DNA from: Immersiella caudata
Taxonomy: Eukaryota > Ascomycota > Sordariomycetes > Sordariales > Lasiosphaeriaceae
NCBI GenBank assembly: GCA_030512335.1
Contig: JAULSU010000003.1
Span: forward strand, 1,364,001 to 1,428,000
DNA length: 64,000 nucleotides
Direction of reading: 5' to 3'
Positions 1-8,979 of the stretch are shown one piece after another (the stretch's first letter is position 1; each line of letters begins with the position of its first letter). Position numbers and translations under genes: made by a program. The notes below the pieces were generated by a model, which saw only the letters and a program-made list of their open reading frames with translations, was not told where the DNA came from and did not search any database.

Positions 1-778
1 TATTGTCCTATGTTGTGATGGTGCCTTTGTCATTAAATCGGGCTTGCCGAGCCTTGAGAGCGAAGATACATGCTCTGGCCCCATCAGGCCGATCTCTCGA
101 CCTTTGAGACGACACAAAAGACGGCCGCCGGTTTGGTGTTTGATGAACCCAGGTGAGCTGGTGGTGTAACCCCTGAATTCTTCGTCTTCGGTGGGAGAGT
201 GTTGGTGGTTTGCTTCCAAATATACCAGTGCGAGGCCGGTTGGGCGGCTGTTCCCACCCGCCTTTCGCTTACAGCCTTGATGTTGTCGCATCAGTGTGAA
301 GAAAGCGGCCGGATATCTGGGGCGATTCCATATTGGAAAGCTCTGCTTGGACGTGGTCAGCATGCTGAAATTGCGGAGACTCGGACTGTCAGGTCCAGTC
401 AGAATGTTATGGATCGATGTGGAACCTGTTTGCTGTGCGAGTGTTGTTGAGGTCACAGGAATGCTGGAACAAAAAAGCAGACAAGGGGCAGTGGATCGAG
501 TTTCTTTGGCAAGAACGACACGCCCAGGAACGTAACTCCGTAAAACACGGCAGCGCCGAGACTAACAAAGTTGTCCCGAAAACCCGCATACCACAACGCC
601 ATCTAGGCCGAGTACGTTTGGTAGGGGACTTGAAAAGTTTCGAACGCTGCTATGTTCCTGGAGATATGTGCTGGAATAGGAGTACTTTCGCGCGTTTCGC
701 GTCCATCACATCGCCACAACAGAATCTTTCGACCACGCAGCATTAACAGACGTATTTCTCAGCCAAAACATCAGATCT
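1..778. other. intergenic, no gene recognised
   Basis: Only short overlapping open frames occur here, none with recognisable domains or convincing codon use. It leads up to the tRNA gene. Confidence 0.5.
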
Positions 779-852
779 GGTCGGATGGTGTAGTTGGTTA
801 TCACGTCAGTCTAACACACTGAAGGTCCCCAGTTCAAACCTGGGTTCGATCA
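779..852 (+). tRNA. tRNA-Val (anticodon AAC)
   Basis: A complete 74-nt cloverleaf can be folded by eye. The acceptor stem pairs GGTCGGA with TTCGATC, followed by discriminator A. The D stem is GTG/CAC, the anticodon stem TCAGT/ACTGA encloses the loop CTAACAC (anticodon AAC), and the T arm is CCCAG-TTCAAAC-CTGGG. It has no intron, and CCA is not encoded, as usual for a eukaryotic nuclear tRNA. The B box is GTTCAAACC. A short T run (TTTTTG) lies a few bases downstream and could serve as the Pol III terminator. Confidence 0.95.
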
Positions 853-1157
853 TATTTTTGCATTTCAGACAAACTCCCTCATGTGAGGGCGGCTGCTTTT
901 TGGATCTCCACTGTTCCGGCATGCCAAGATATGCTGGAAACCTTCAAGACCCGGACTCTGTGCCATGATACTTGGCGGTTTTCGCCTCCCGTCCTTCAAG
1001 CCCGCCGTAGAACACGCGCGGCAAAACGAAAATGACACGGCCGTTGAGCAAGGAAACCACTATCTTTAAATATGCTGTCGTCTCGTCCAGGCTCTCCCAT
1101 GCCCAATGAAAAGGAAAACAATCGTCATGAAGTATTCTTGAAAGCAACCCCTCCTCG
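853..1157. other. intergenic between tRNA-Val and the GT8 gene 3' end
   Basis: About 300 nt with no recognisable gene. It holds the tRNA terminator and presumably the 3' untranslated region of the leftward GT8 gene. Confidence 0.5.
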
Positions 1158-2202
1158 CTACTCTTGCGCAACGACAGGAACCACCACATTCTTCCACAAC
1201 CGCCGCTTGTTCTCATCGGGGCTCTCAGTCCACTCCTTCTCAACTTCGGCATAATAATCCCACCACAACTTGTGAGTCGACTCAATGACATCATCGCCAT
1301 ACGTCCTGCTCTTCCACGGCTTGTTGAGAATATAGTGCAGAATCTTGACGTCCTCATCCTTCCACAAGTCGGCGTGGCATGCACGCATAGGCTTGAGCGC
1401 GTTGTACGCGTACGACAGCGGCTTCCACTTGTTGCGGTAGATGATGGCCAGCAGGTCCTGGTCGAAGAAAAGCATATTGGGGACATCAGGATGGGTGTTC
1501 ATGGCGTGGATCAGCGTGTCATACTGCTCCTTGGAGGGCTCAAGGATCACGGTGCCGCTGTTGAGCAGGTGGTGGTTTTCAGGGACATACTCGGTGATAG
1601 CTGCTGGCTCGCCGGTTTCCTTATTGGCTGCAGTGAATCCGCAGTGCTCCGGGATCCTGACCAAGTCAGCTTCTGGGTTCTTGGCGTTGAGATTTTGGAG
1701 CTCTCACCAGTCCTTGCTGTAATGAGCCAGCTTGCGGGGGTTGCATGTGCACGCATGAGCTGCGGCAATGTACCCCTTGGGGAGTTCCATGGTCATCATA
1801 TCATCAATATTGTGAAGGATGACCTGGTCGCTGTCGAGGAGGACGATGCGCTGCGCAGGTGTTAGCGATAAGTCGTTAGACTGGGTGATGTAATGCTGAC
1901 GAGAGACGAACCTCGTACTCAGTCATCCCCCAAGGAGCGAGCTTTTCCCATGTCCCTTTGTTGACCTTGCCATCTCTTGGGGCGGGCTCGATCTTGTCGA
2001 CGACGATGGTGGGGATGCCGGCTGCAGCAAATGCCTCCATGTACTCGGTGTCGGCCTCAACCTCGCGGGTGACCATGATCTTGAGCTGGTACTTGGACCC
2101 CGTCTTTCGCAGCGTGTGATTCAACACCAATGCGCCGCCAAAATACCCCCTGTTGGTAAGCAAGGTCGACCAGATCTTCTTGGGGTCATATTCGGAGCCC
2201 AT
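1158..2202 (-). CDS. glycosyltransferase family 8 (glycogenin/galactinol synthase-like)
   Basis: This is a three-exon gene: exons 2202-1912, 1850-1708 and 1656-1158, giving 310 aa. Intron 1 (61 nt) has a GCTAAC branch site and ends in GCAG. Intron 2 (51 nt) has GCTGAC and ends in TCAG. Splicing intron 2 removes an in-frame TGA and restores the family-like string KDWIPEHCGF. The N-terminus carries the NRGYFGGALVLNHTLR stretch typical of GT8 enzymes. The metal-binding DxD is D103-S-D105, and HYILNKPW near the C-terminus matches the family's HxxGxxKPW-type motif. GT8 enzymes transfer sugars from nucleotide-sugar donors with retention of configuration. The acceptor cannot be read from sequence. 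There is no signal peptide, so it is probably cytosolic. Confidence 0.88.
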
Positions 2203-2714
2203 TTTGCCGAGATTCCTGCTTCCTGGGAAAGCCGCGAGAAGAGTGCAATATAACAGGTATGCAATTGACTTAAAAGAGTCTGCTTTGTACCGGCGCTCTA
2301 CGATGTGAGGGAGTGAATGGGTGGCTTGGTCAGAACAATGCTGTGTCCAGGGTTGTCAAGGGCGAATGTGGTCCGTGGATGGAAGCTTCCCGGGTAAATG
2401 GCGAATGGGGAAGCACGTCAGCGCACATGACAAAAGGGGGGAACATCACATTGGAGCCGCGATCGGATTTTAATGCGCGAGGATAATCCGATAGATCCGA
2501 TTTGAGGGCCCGATTGCGGACGCCTAATCGGGTGGATACATCAACATCCACAATCCATTGTTCGCCCGCCAAAGCTGTGCCACCTTCGTCATCCCGGGAG
2601 TGGAACTAGGGATTGAAGATCGACGTTCAATTCTGCGTTGGGATTCTCATTGCAGCATCTCTAATAAAGCAGCCACGGAGCTTCCGTTTGTCCTGGGGCC
2701 CGGGACGTATTACA
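2203..2714. other. intergenic, shared 5'/3' region
   Basis: Upstream region of the GT8 gene and downstream of the Dabb gene. I see no coding signal and no clear promoter element. Confidence 0.4.
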
Positions 2715-3213
2715 TCAAATGGAGTTTGAGTACACTCCCTCACTGAAGTCGACGACCACTACCTTCTCGACCAACCCTTCAATGCTCTTGACGAATGCCT
2801 TGTGCGATGGATCTTTGTCGACATAGTAATCTCTGTCCTCGGCTGACGCGAACTCGACGACGAACCCGTGAGTTATCCCATCCTGCAATGCATAGTCAGC
2901 GTCAATCCAGCTCCCACAGCTCATTTTCTCGCGGTTTTTTTTCCTTACCTGCAATCCCTCAGGTGAGTTGTTGATTCCTCCTTTTATCGAGAGAATGTAT
3001 CTTCTGTTGTCGGTCGGGCGCAGGCAAGAGTACTGCAGACCCACAAAGTTCGCACACAGCTGGGGCGGGGACAACTCGTCAGCAAACGCGCGCTCAGGCT
3101 TGAAGATTAGGCGATGGATGTTGGTGATGGAGATGTAGAAAACTTACCGCCTTTGCATGGCCTACGAGGATGCCAAGCTTGAATTTGAACAGGACAACGT
3201 GCGTGACGGTCAT
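2715..3213 (-). CDS. Dabb (stress-responsive alpha/beta-barrel) domain protein
   Basis: Three exons (3213-3148, 3059-2949, 2882-2715) give 114 aa. It starts MTVTHVVLFKFK, the usual first strand of Dabb proteins. The second intron is 66 nt, and both introns have GCTGAC-type branch sites and CAG acceptors. The C-terminal half contains THGFVVEFASAEDRDYYVDKD, matching the family's conserved F/A-SxEDRDYYxxxDPxH region. Length fits the family, usually about 100 aa and often dimeric. Dabb proteins include stress-induced proteins and some polyketide cyclases. No biosynthetic neighbours are present, so a stress-type or unknown role is more likely. The next element upstream is a decayed ABC transporter on the opposite strand. 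Confidence 0.85.
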
Positions 3214-3449
3214 TGTGAGTGTTGTTTGCTGGTGCAGGGTTCAGGTTCGATGATTGTACTAAGCTAAGCTCCAGCCTCCACGAGAGGGTCAATTTTTTTT
3301 CCGTGTACCTTCCTCTCCAGCACAAGACTTTGCTGGAATAACAAGGGAAGGAGCGCCCCGCGAGTTTGTAGTTGGCTTCCAGGTTGACATCACTCGCAAT
3401 TCCCAACCTTCCCATACTCCTATCCCCGCAAACGACGACTTCTTTTCGC

Positions 3450-4184
3450 CTGTCGAGCCCTGGTTTCAAGAGCCTATGCTGGCGAAATACGATTCCAAAA
3501 CGTCACATGCAGCTATGGGTGTGTGTCCCTGCCCCCCTTTCTCACCCCTTACCATCCATCCCATGCTAACTACCGTACTTCGTTTCAAACAGCGATATCC
3601 CTATCCTCAAAGACGTGACACCTACCATCAAACCGGGCGAAAAGGTCGCCATCACCGGCCGCACCGGAAGCGGAAAGTCTTCGCTCGTCCAAACTCTCTT
3701 CAACCTCCTCCCCCGCACAGATGGGACTATCGCCATCGACTCCCTCGACCTCAATACAATACCCAGTCCCCCTCCTCTGCGAATGCATCATTGGTCTCCC
3801 ACAATTCCCAATTGCAAACCCCCTGGCGACACTCCGTCGTAACCTTGATCCAGCCGGGACTCGTACCGACGATGAGAGTACGTTTGTGTTGATCAAAGTG
3901 TTTTCGGACGTCCAGGGATCTGATTCCCTCCTTGATCTTGATTAGATCTGGGAGCAAGGTGAGTTCTCGCAGGGATGGCAGCAGCGGATGGGGATCGTGA
4001 GGATGTTGCTGAGGAGGGGGGAGCGTGTGCGTCTTTTGATGAGGCGATGAGTGGCATGGATCGGGGGACACACGAGAGGATGGCAAAGGTGATCTTCGAG
4101 GTTGTTGGTGTGGGCACGGTTGTGTTTATAACACATCATACGGAGGATTTGGGGATTTTGGGATCGGGTGCTGGAGGTTGAGAG
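3450..4184 (+). pseudogene. remnant of ABC-C (MRP-type) transporter, second nucleotide-binding domain
   Basis: Pieces of one ABC-C nucleotide-binding domain appear in order but in different frames. GEIRFQNVTCSYG ends at a still usable intron (donor GTGTGT near 3516, acceptor AAACAG near 3593). It continues as DIPILKDVTPTIKPGEK and the Walker A GRTGSGKSS. After a frame change comes IIGLPQ..ANPLATLRRNLDP. A stretch resembling the ABC signature region follows (FSQGWQQRMGIVRMLLRRG). The Walker B/D-loop-like SFDEAMSGMDRGTHERM and an H-loop-like FITHHTEDL lie in yet another frame. The membrane domains and first NBD are absent. The gene is dead by truncation plus several frameshifts, though one splice junction is preserved. 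Confidence 0.8.
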
Positions 4185-4231
4185 AGGGGTGGTAAGTGTA
4201 AGGGGGGAGGGCATGGTTGAGGAGTCTTAAA

Positions 4232-4267
4232 AGGGAGGGGGGGGGAGGGGGGGGGGGGGGACGGGGG
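4232..4267 (+). repeat. G-rich homopolymer tract
   Basis: A tract of nearly pure G (runs of 3, 9, 14 and 5 separated by single A or AC) sits just past the ABC remnant. It could form a G-quadruplex. The flanks 4185-4629 hold no recognisable gene besides the leader of the F-box gene. Confidence 0.7.
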
Positions 4268-4629
4268 ATGATTGGCATGTTACGAGCTTAGGTAAGTAAT
4301 CACATCCGCTCAATGCATTAATTGAGGGAACGCCGGAAATGGGGATGGAAATGGAATCCGAGCGCAAATCCTTAGTCAGTTATAGTTGTGCCAAATTAAA
4401 GTTGTGGACTTTTAAGTTCAGCAAGCACGACTTTAAGTTAGCCGGCGATGGAGCCTATGCACTATTGGAATTGCCTGGGCTTTGCCCTTACGGCCGTAAC
4501 ACGAAGCGAAAAAATTACGCACTGCTTCGCTTGATCTGTGCTGAATTATTTTATTTTCTTTCGTTTATCCAGAGCCTTGACTACCTCCATATTCTCACAA
4601 TTCTCGCTCAGACTCGCACCAGCACCACC

Positions 4630-6059
4630 ATGACCATGGTACAACCACTCTTCGATCATCTGCCTGATGAGCTCCTCCTCAACATTATGAAACCGCTCGA
4701 TCCAATGAGTTTGCAGTGCCTACGACGCGTCAGTCGAGTTTTCCTTCGCCTTTCCTGCGACCGGTCCTTCGATTCACACTGGCACCAACGGGACTCGGAG
4801 CTCTGCTACAGAAGATTCCCATGGTACCGGGGTAGCCCTACGATAGATAAAGTCCTCGATCTGCATTTTCGTCTCATGGTGCACTTCGACGCTACTCGCA
4901 AACTTTGCCGACCCTGCCACAGTACCCATATAGGCGCTCCCACGGCTTTGCCCACCCTGACGGCCTGGGACCTTGTTCATGGCTGGCTGCCTCTTCTGCA
5001 CTGCTTGTCTGGTCGACCACCCAAAGGCTTTCTTCTCCGCGGCCGAGCGAAATAAGGCCTCACATGGTGAAACTCGCACCTGCATTGGCTATACAGGCCA
5101 CATTCGTCTCTGCGAGCATGAAGCCATCAATCATAACCAAGTAGCTAAAGCATGGGGGGAGTTCTTGACTGCTAGGGGGGGGTGGACAAGATGGACATGT
5201 TTGGTTGAGGTGTTTGCATCCCAGCCACACGCCCCCTGCAGGTCGTCACGACGGTGGGCTGGACGCATCGGCGGCCGTGGAGAGGACGCACCCAACAGCG
5301 GTTCTTCGACGAGCTGGAGATGCCGTGGTTTTGGATTTGGGGTGGACCGGGCACCTCCAAGTCCCAAATAATAATAATAATACGTCAGAAGGACTATCCG
5401 CAGCGGAGATGGAGGCGCTTTTGCCTGGGCTGCGAAGAGGGGCAGCCGAGTACATTGCGCCGCAAGTCACACCGGGCCCACCTCCAGAAATGAGGTGTTT
5501 TGATCCCAACAGATGTGGGTGCTTGGACTGGACCAAAAGATACCCGCCTGGCTCGCGATGGGCACACATGCCGGCCTGGAGCGGTGGTGCGGGTTGTCGC
5601 GGAGATTCTCACCACCGGCTGCTCCGTGCAAGCGGTGACCGGAAAGGGGTGGCGAAAAGGGGTGCCAGGGCTAACGAGGCGGAAGAGGCCCATGTCACAG
5701 TCACAACCCTCAGCAACGGCTTTGGCGAGGAAAGTAGATATTCCATCAGCGCCACTCGCTGTCCAGATAGCAACGGAAGGTGTATTCTGTTTGATTATCA
5801 CCGAAGAATCGCCTGTGGTCCGGCTTGGCAAAGGGAATGGATCACGGTGGACTATTCCTGGCTTAAAGCTCTCGACCCCGACTCGTACGGTCTTTGGCGA
5901 GACCAAGAAACCAACTCGACCGTCTGGTGTTCAGACCCAATCTGTACAAACTACTATCGCTACCTGGAGAGACCTCTTGTCAGAAAGTGCTGTGGGTTTC
6001 CAGGGGGTCACCGTATTAACGACAGGGATTCCGTCAGACTGATGGACTCAGGTATCTGA
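4630..6059 (+). pseudogene. F-box protein with C-terminal Cys-rich domain, frameshifted
   Basis: The ATG at 4630 begins MTMVQPLFDHLPDELLLNIMKPL, a standard F-box start (LPDELLLxI). Such proteins recruit substrates to SCF ubiquitin ligases through Skp1. The family homology then moves through three frames. First is the F-box to about 4950. Second is a Cys-rich section (CLFCTACLVDHPKAFFSAAER, then RTCIGYTGHIRLCEH) from about 4961 to 5175. Third, from about 5180 to the stop at 6059, are HPSHTPP, LDLGWTGHLQVP, EMRCFDPNRCGCLDW and a C-terminal DYSWLKALDPDSYGLW..VWCSDPICTNYYRYLE. Each change equals one extra base (or two missing). The second change falls at an 8-G run (5175-5182). A short AAT microsatellite near 5369 encodes poly-Asn. 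Either the gene is decaying or the assembly has indels. I saw no intron that would explain the shifts. Confidence 0.75.
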
Positions 6060-6588
6060 AGAATCAAGGGCGTACCATACCGAACACAGGATAGCGATAT
6101 CATCCTCGCCAGGCAAGGAGACCTCAAGCTGAGGCTAAGAGGCCAACTTCCCACTGCAATTGTTTACCAACCACCCAAACACACCACATTAACCCCTGCA
6201 CCGGGCAAAGAAGGCAAAGAAGAAGGCGTTGCGCCGTCAGAAGAGCGACCCTCCATTACGGCACAACCCCAGCCCGTGCCTTCCAGAACAGGCCTGACCC
6301 AACAAACCCTTAACCCCACCAAAAAGACTGTTCCCAAGCCCCAGGAGCCAGCAGCTTCTCGTCGCCAGATGACGGCGCAGCGAGTTTGGCGCAAGTTGAC
6401 GCATGTCTGCAGTACTCCGTGGCCCCGCCTGGCACAGTTTGTCGGCAGCGGAAGGCGCTCGTACGATGTGGAGTGAGACAAAATCCACAGGTATCTGCTA
6501 GGCCGAAATTGGGCTTCCTCACCCATAGCTCGGCCTCCTCTCTCTTTCACTACTCGTGCCCTTGTTATATGGGGTAGGGGCCTGAAAA
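6060..6588. other. intergenic upstream of the HET gene
   Basis: No gene recognised. It presumably contains the HET gene promoter and leader. Confidence 0.4.
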
Positions 6589-8919
6589 ATGGACGACGAT
6601 TTATTCAAGGTACAGTGCCTGATGAGTTCTTAAAAACAGTATCGCTAATAGAAACTAGGGGGTATGTGATCCCCTCATACGCTGCTTTGATAAAGGTTAC
6701 TAATTGTTGAAACGCAGGAAGTTAGTAACACTATATGGTAGATGTTCATGCTTTTGGTATTGGTGTTGCTGACTCTGTTGTGTGTGTTTGTGTAGCGGGT
6801 AAGTAGCCCTGTTATGTGGCCCTTGTGTTGCTTTTGCTGACTCTGTTGTGTGTGTTTGTGTAGCAGGTAAGTAGCCCTATTATGTGGCCCTTGTGTAGCT
6901 TTTGCTGACTCTGTTGTGTGTGTTTGTGTAGTTGGTAAGTAGCCCTGTTATGTGGCCCGTATCTGGCTTTGCTGACTCTTGTATGTGTTTGGGAGCCTAG
7001 AACTCCGAAAACAGCCAGAGTATCTTCGCCCATCAGCTTCTGAAGAATCTACCTAAAACGTCAACTCCGGCTGCCTCTTGTTGTACCTCCTGCTCCTTTG
7101 TATTGTTCTCGGGCGGTAGCGTGTCTTTCTCTTCGCCGGCTGCTACAACGACTAGCTGTCGACTTCATAGTCTTGTTTTCCGTCCTTTGGCGGGTATAAA
7201 GGGCAACGGTGGGGGGGTTCAAGTGTCTCGTAATAGCTCCGGGCTGTCTATAACGCATGGACGTAGTAGTACTGTTCTTCGACTGCGTTTGGTTTCAGGT
7301 TAGTAACAATCACTTTGAAGTATTACATTACGGTAAAACTTACCAGGTCTCTTCCAGAGTTTCCGAGTATACCTGCCGGAGGACTCCAAACAACTTTCCC
7401 TGACCCGCCCTTATCTACAAGTCCTCTTCGTTTTGCCCTGCTTCAAACCTGGCTCCAGTCTTGCGACAGAGATCACCCCGATTGCAAGCATACCACCACA
7501 ACGCCTCAAGAAAATCTCCCGATAAGACTTCTCGAACTGAGCAAACCAGACTCTTTGAAACTTGTTTCCGGCCAGGAGGTTTCCTCTCCACGATATATCG
7601 CTACCTTATCCCACCGCTGGGGTGACTCTGATAAGACGCCGTCGTATCGCACAACCAACAACAATATTCACTCCCGCGAAGAGGGAAGTAACTTTCATGT
7701 TAGCGATCTACCATTGACCTTTCAGGACGCTATCAAGGTATCTCGAGGTCTCAGCATATATTACCTTTGGATTGACTCTCTTTGCATTATTCAGGACTGT
7801 AAAGAGGACTGGGCGAAAGAATCCCGGCGTATGGAAGACGTCTACGCTGGAGCATATTGCACAATCGCTGCAACATCGGCTACCAATTCGCAAGAGGGAT
7901 TTCTCGGGCAGGACATCGATAGCAAGCATCTCTACGTTTATAACAACGATAACCCTAGCCAACGAGCCTACGTCCGTGTCGAGACGGCTAACTTCGATCA
8001 AGAGGTAGATGGTGCTCAGCTTAATCAGCGGGGCTGGGTGCTTCAAGAAAGGCTGCTGTCCCGTCGAACCATTCATTTCGGCTCAAGCGAGATGTACTTT
8101 GAGTGTGGCTATGGGAGATACGGCGAAGATTTGAACCAAATGAAGAGGTATGAAACCCCCAACCCCGTTTTTTAACTGGCAAATTTTAACTTGAATTCCC
8201 CCTTTAGTTTGGATTCCAGGGAATATATCGACCTGGACCCAAATTTCCCAGAGCGCCTTCTACAGTTGCCAACCCCCGAGGTTATCGCATTCTTGCAGTC
8301 CCTTCTCGAGAATACTCAACCCTCTGCCTCTCAAAATCAACCGACAGAGCTGTCGCAATCTCTGGGCTTATGAACCGTATCGGATCTACTTTGCGATGTG
8401 AACAAAGATACGGCGTTCTTGGGGAATTCCTTCATCGTATTGTCCTTTGGAGGTGGGCCGGCCCACGGGGGGGGGGAAATTGATTGCGAAGACGACAAGA
8501 TACCGTCATGGTCCTGGATGGGGTATGAGGGAGGTATCCGATTTCCCAAGATTGGATATAAGCACTTGCGTTTATATAAGAAGCTCCGGTTTGGAAGAGA
8601 TGGGAAGTCCTTATTCACCGATGTGTGGGAGCTTCAGGACTGCCAACTACAAAAGGACTTGTCGGTGGAGCCTCCAGAGATACGCCATCAGATACGAAGT
8701 TTGTCTGGGGAAATTAGGGGGTGGGTGATGTATGATGTTGAAGATGATGAGGGCCGTACCTCGGGACTGGATGCTGTTGTGGTGGTGGGCTGGTATGGAG
8801 ACGATCTGCACTTCTTGGCTGTAAGATGGGTGGCAGAAGGTGGGTATGAAAGACTTGGGATTGGTGCAGTCCAGAAGGGTTTCGTGTCGCTCAAAGGCAC
8901 TGATGTCATGATTATCTAG
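6589..8919 (+). CDS. HET-domain (heterokaryon incompatibility) protein with microexonic 5' end and two C-terminal frameshifts
   Basis: HET domains are found in fungal allorecognition and NLR-like signalling proteins that trigger cell death. The core lies in exon 7358-8147: RYIATLSHRWG, then LPLTFQDAI, LWIDSLCIIQD, DWAKESRRMEDVYAGAYCTIAATSA and RGWVLQERLLSRR. The proposed start is ATG 6589. Exons are 6589-6609, five 3-nt exons (6659-6661, 6718-6720, 6796-6798, 6864-6866, 6932-6934), 7001-7298, 7358-8147 and 8208-8919. This gives an N-terminus MDDDLFK-GERQL-NSENSQ and a Cys-containing leader as seen in other HET proteins. An in-frame TAG immediately before 7001 and a premature stop with the alternative acceptor at 6995 both support 7000 as the acceptor. 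Downstream, homology leaves the frame near 8312 (EYSTLCLSKSTDRAVAISGL, RYGVLGEFLHR lie in the -1 frame, avoiding the TGA at 8371). It returns at a 10-G run (8467-8476) into IDCEDDKIPSWSWMGYEGG. It is therefore either a pseudogene or affected by assembly indels. Confidence 0.72.
6768..6990 (+). repeat. 68-bp tandem repeat, three copies plus a diverged fourth
   Basis: Units start with GCTGACTCTGTTGTGTGTG at 6768, 6836 and 6904, with a diverged partial copy at 6971. Each unit holds an intron branch site (GCTGAC), an acceptor (TGTGTAG), three variable bases (CGG, CAG, TTG) and a donor (GTAAGTAG). Read as introns, 6799-6863 and 6867-6931 are both 65 nt and differ at only two positions. The repeat lies inside the proposed 5' part of the HET gene. 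Confidence 0.9.
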
Positions 8920-8960
8920 GCATATGGCTAGGAAAAATACAACCGAGTAGGCTCTCTTCT

Positions 8961-8979
8961 GATCAAGATTGTCTTGATC
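8961..8979. other. small inverted repeat 3' of the HET gene
   Basis: GATCAAGA and TCTTGATC are perfect 8-bp arms around TTG, about 40 nt past the HET stop. It could fold in the 3' untranslated region; its role is unknown. Confidence 0.4.

Noticed and set aside
1164..1865. Plus-strand frame of 233 codons
   Set aside because: It is antisense to the well-supported GT8 gene and has no domain.
6610..7000. Single 391-nt intron joining 6609 to 7001
   Set aside because: Possible, and it would keep frame. It leaves unexplained six well-formed internal donor/branch/acceptor sets spaced by exactly three bases, so I prefer the microexon reading but keep this as the main alternative.
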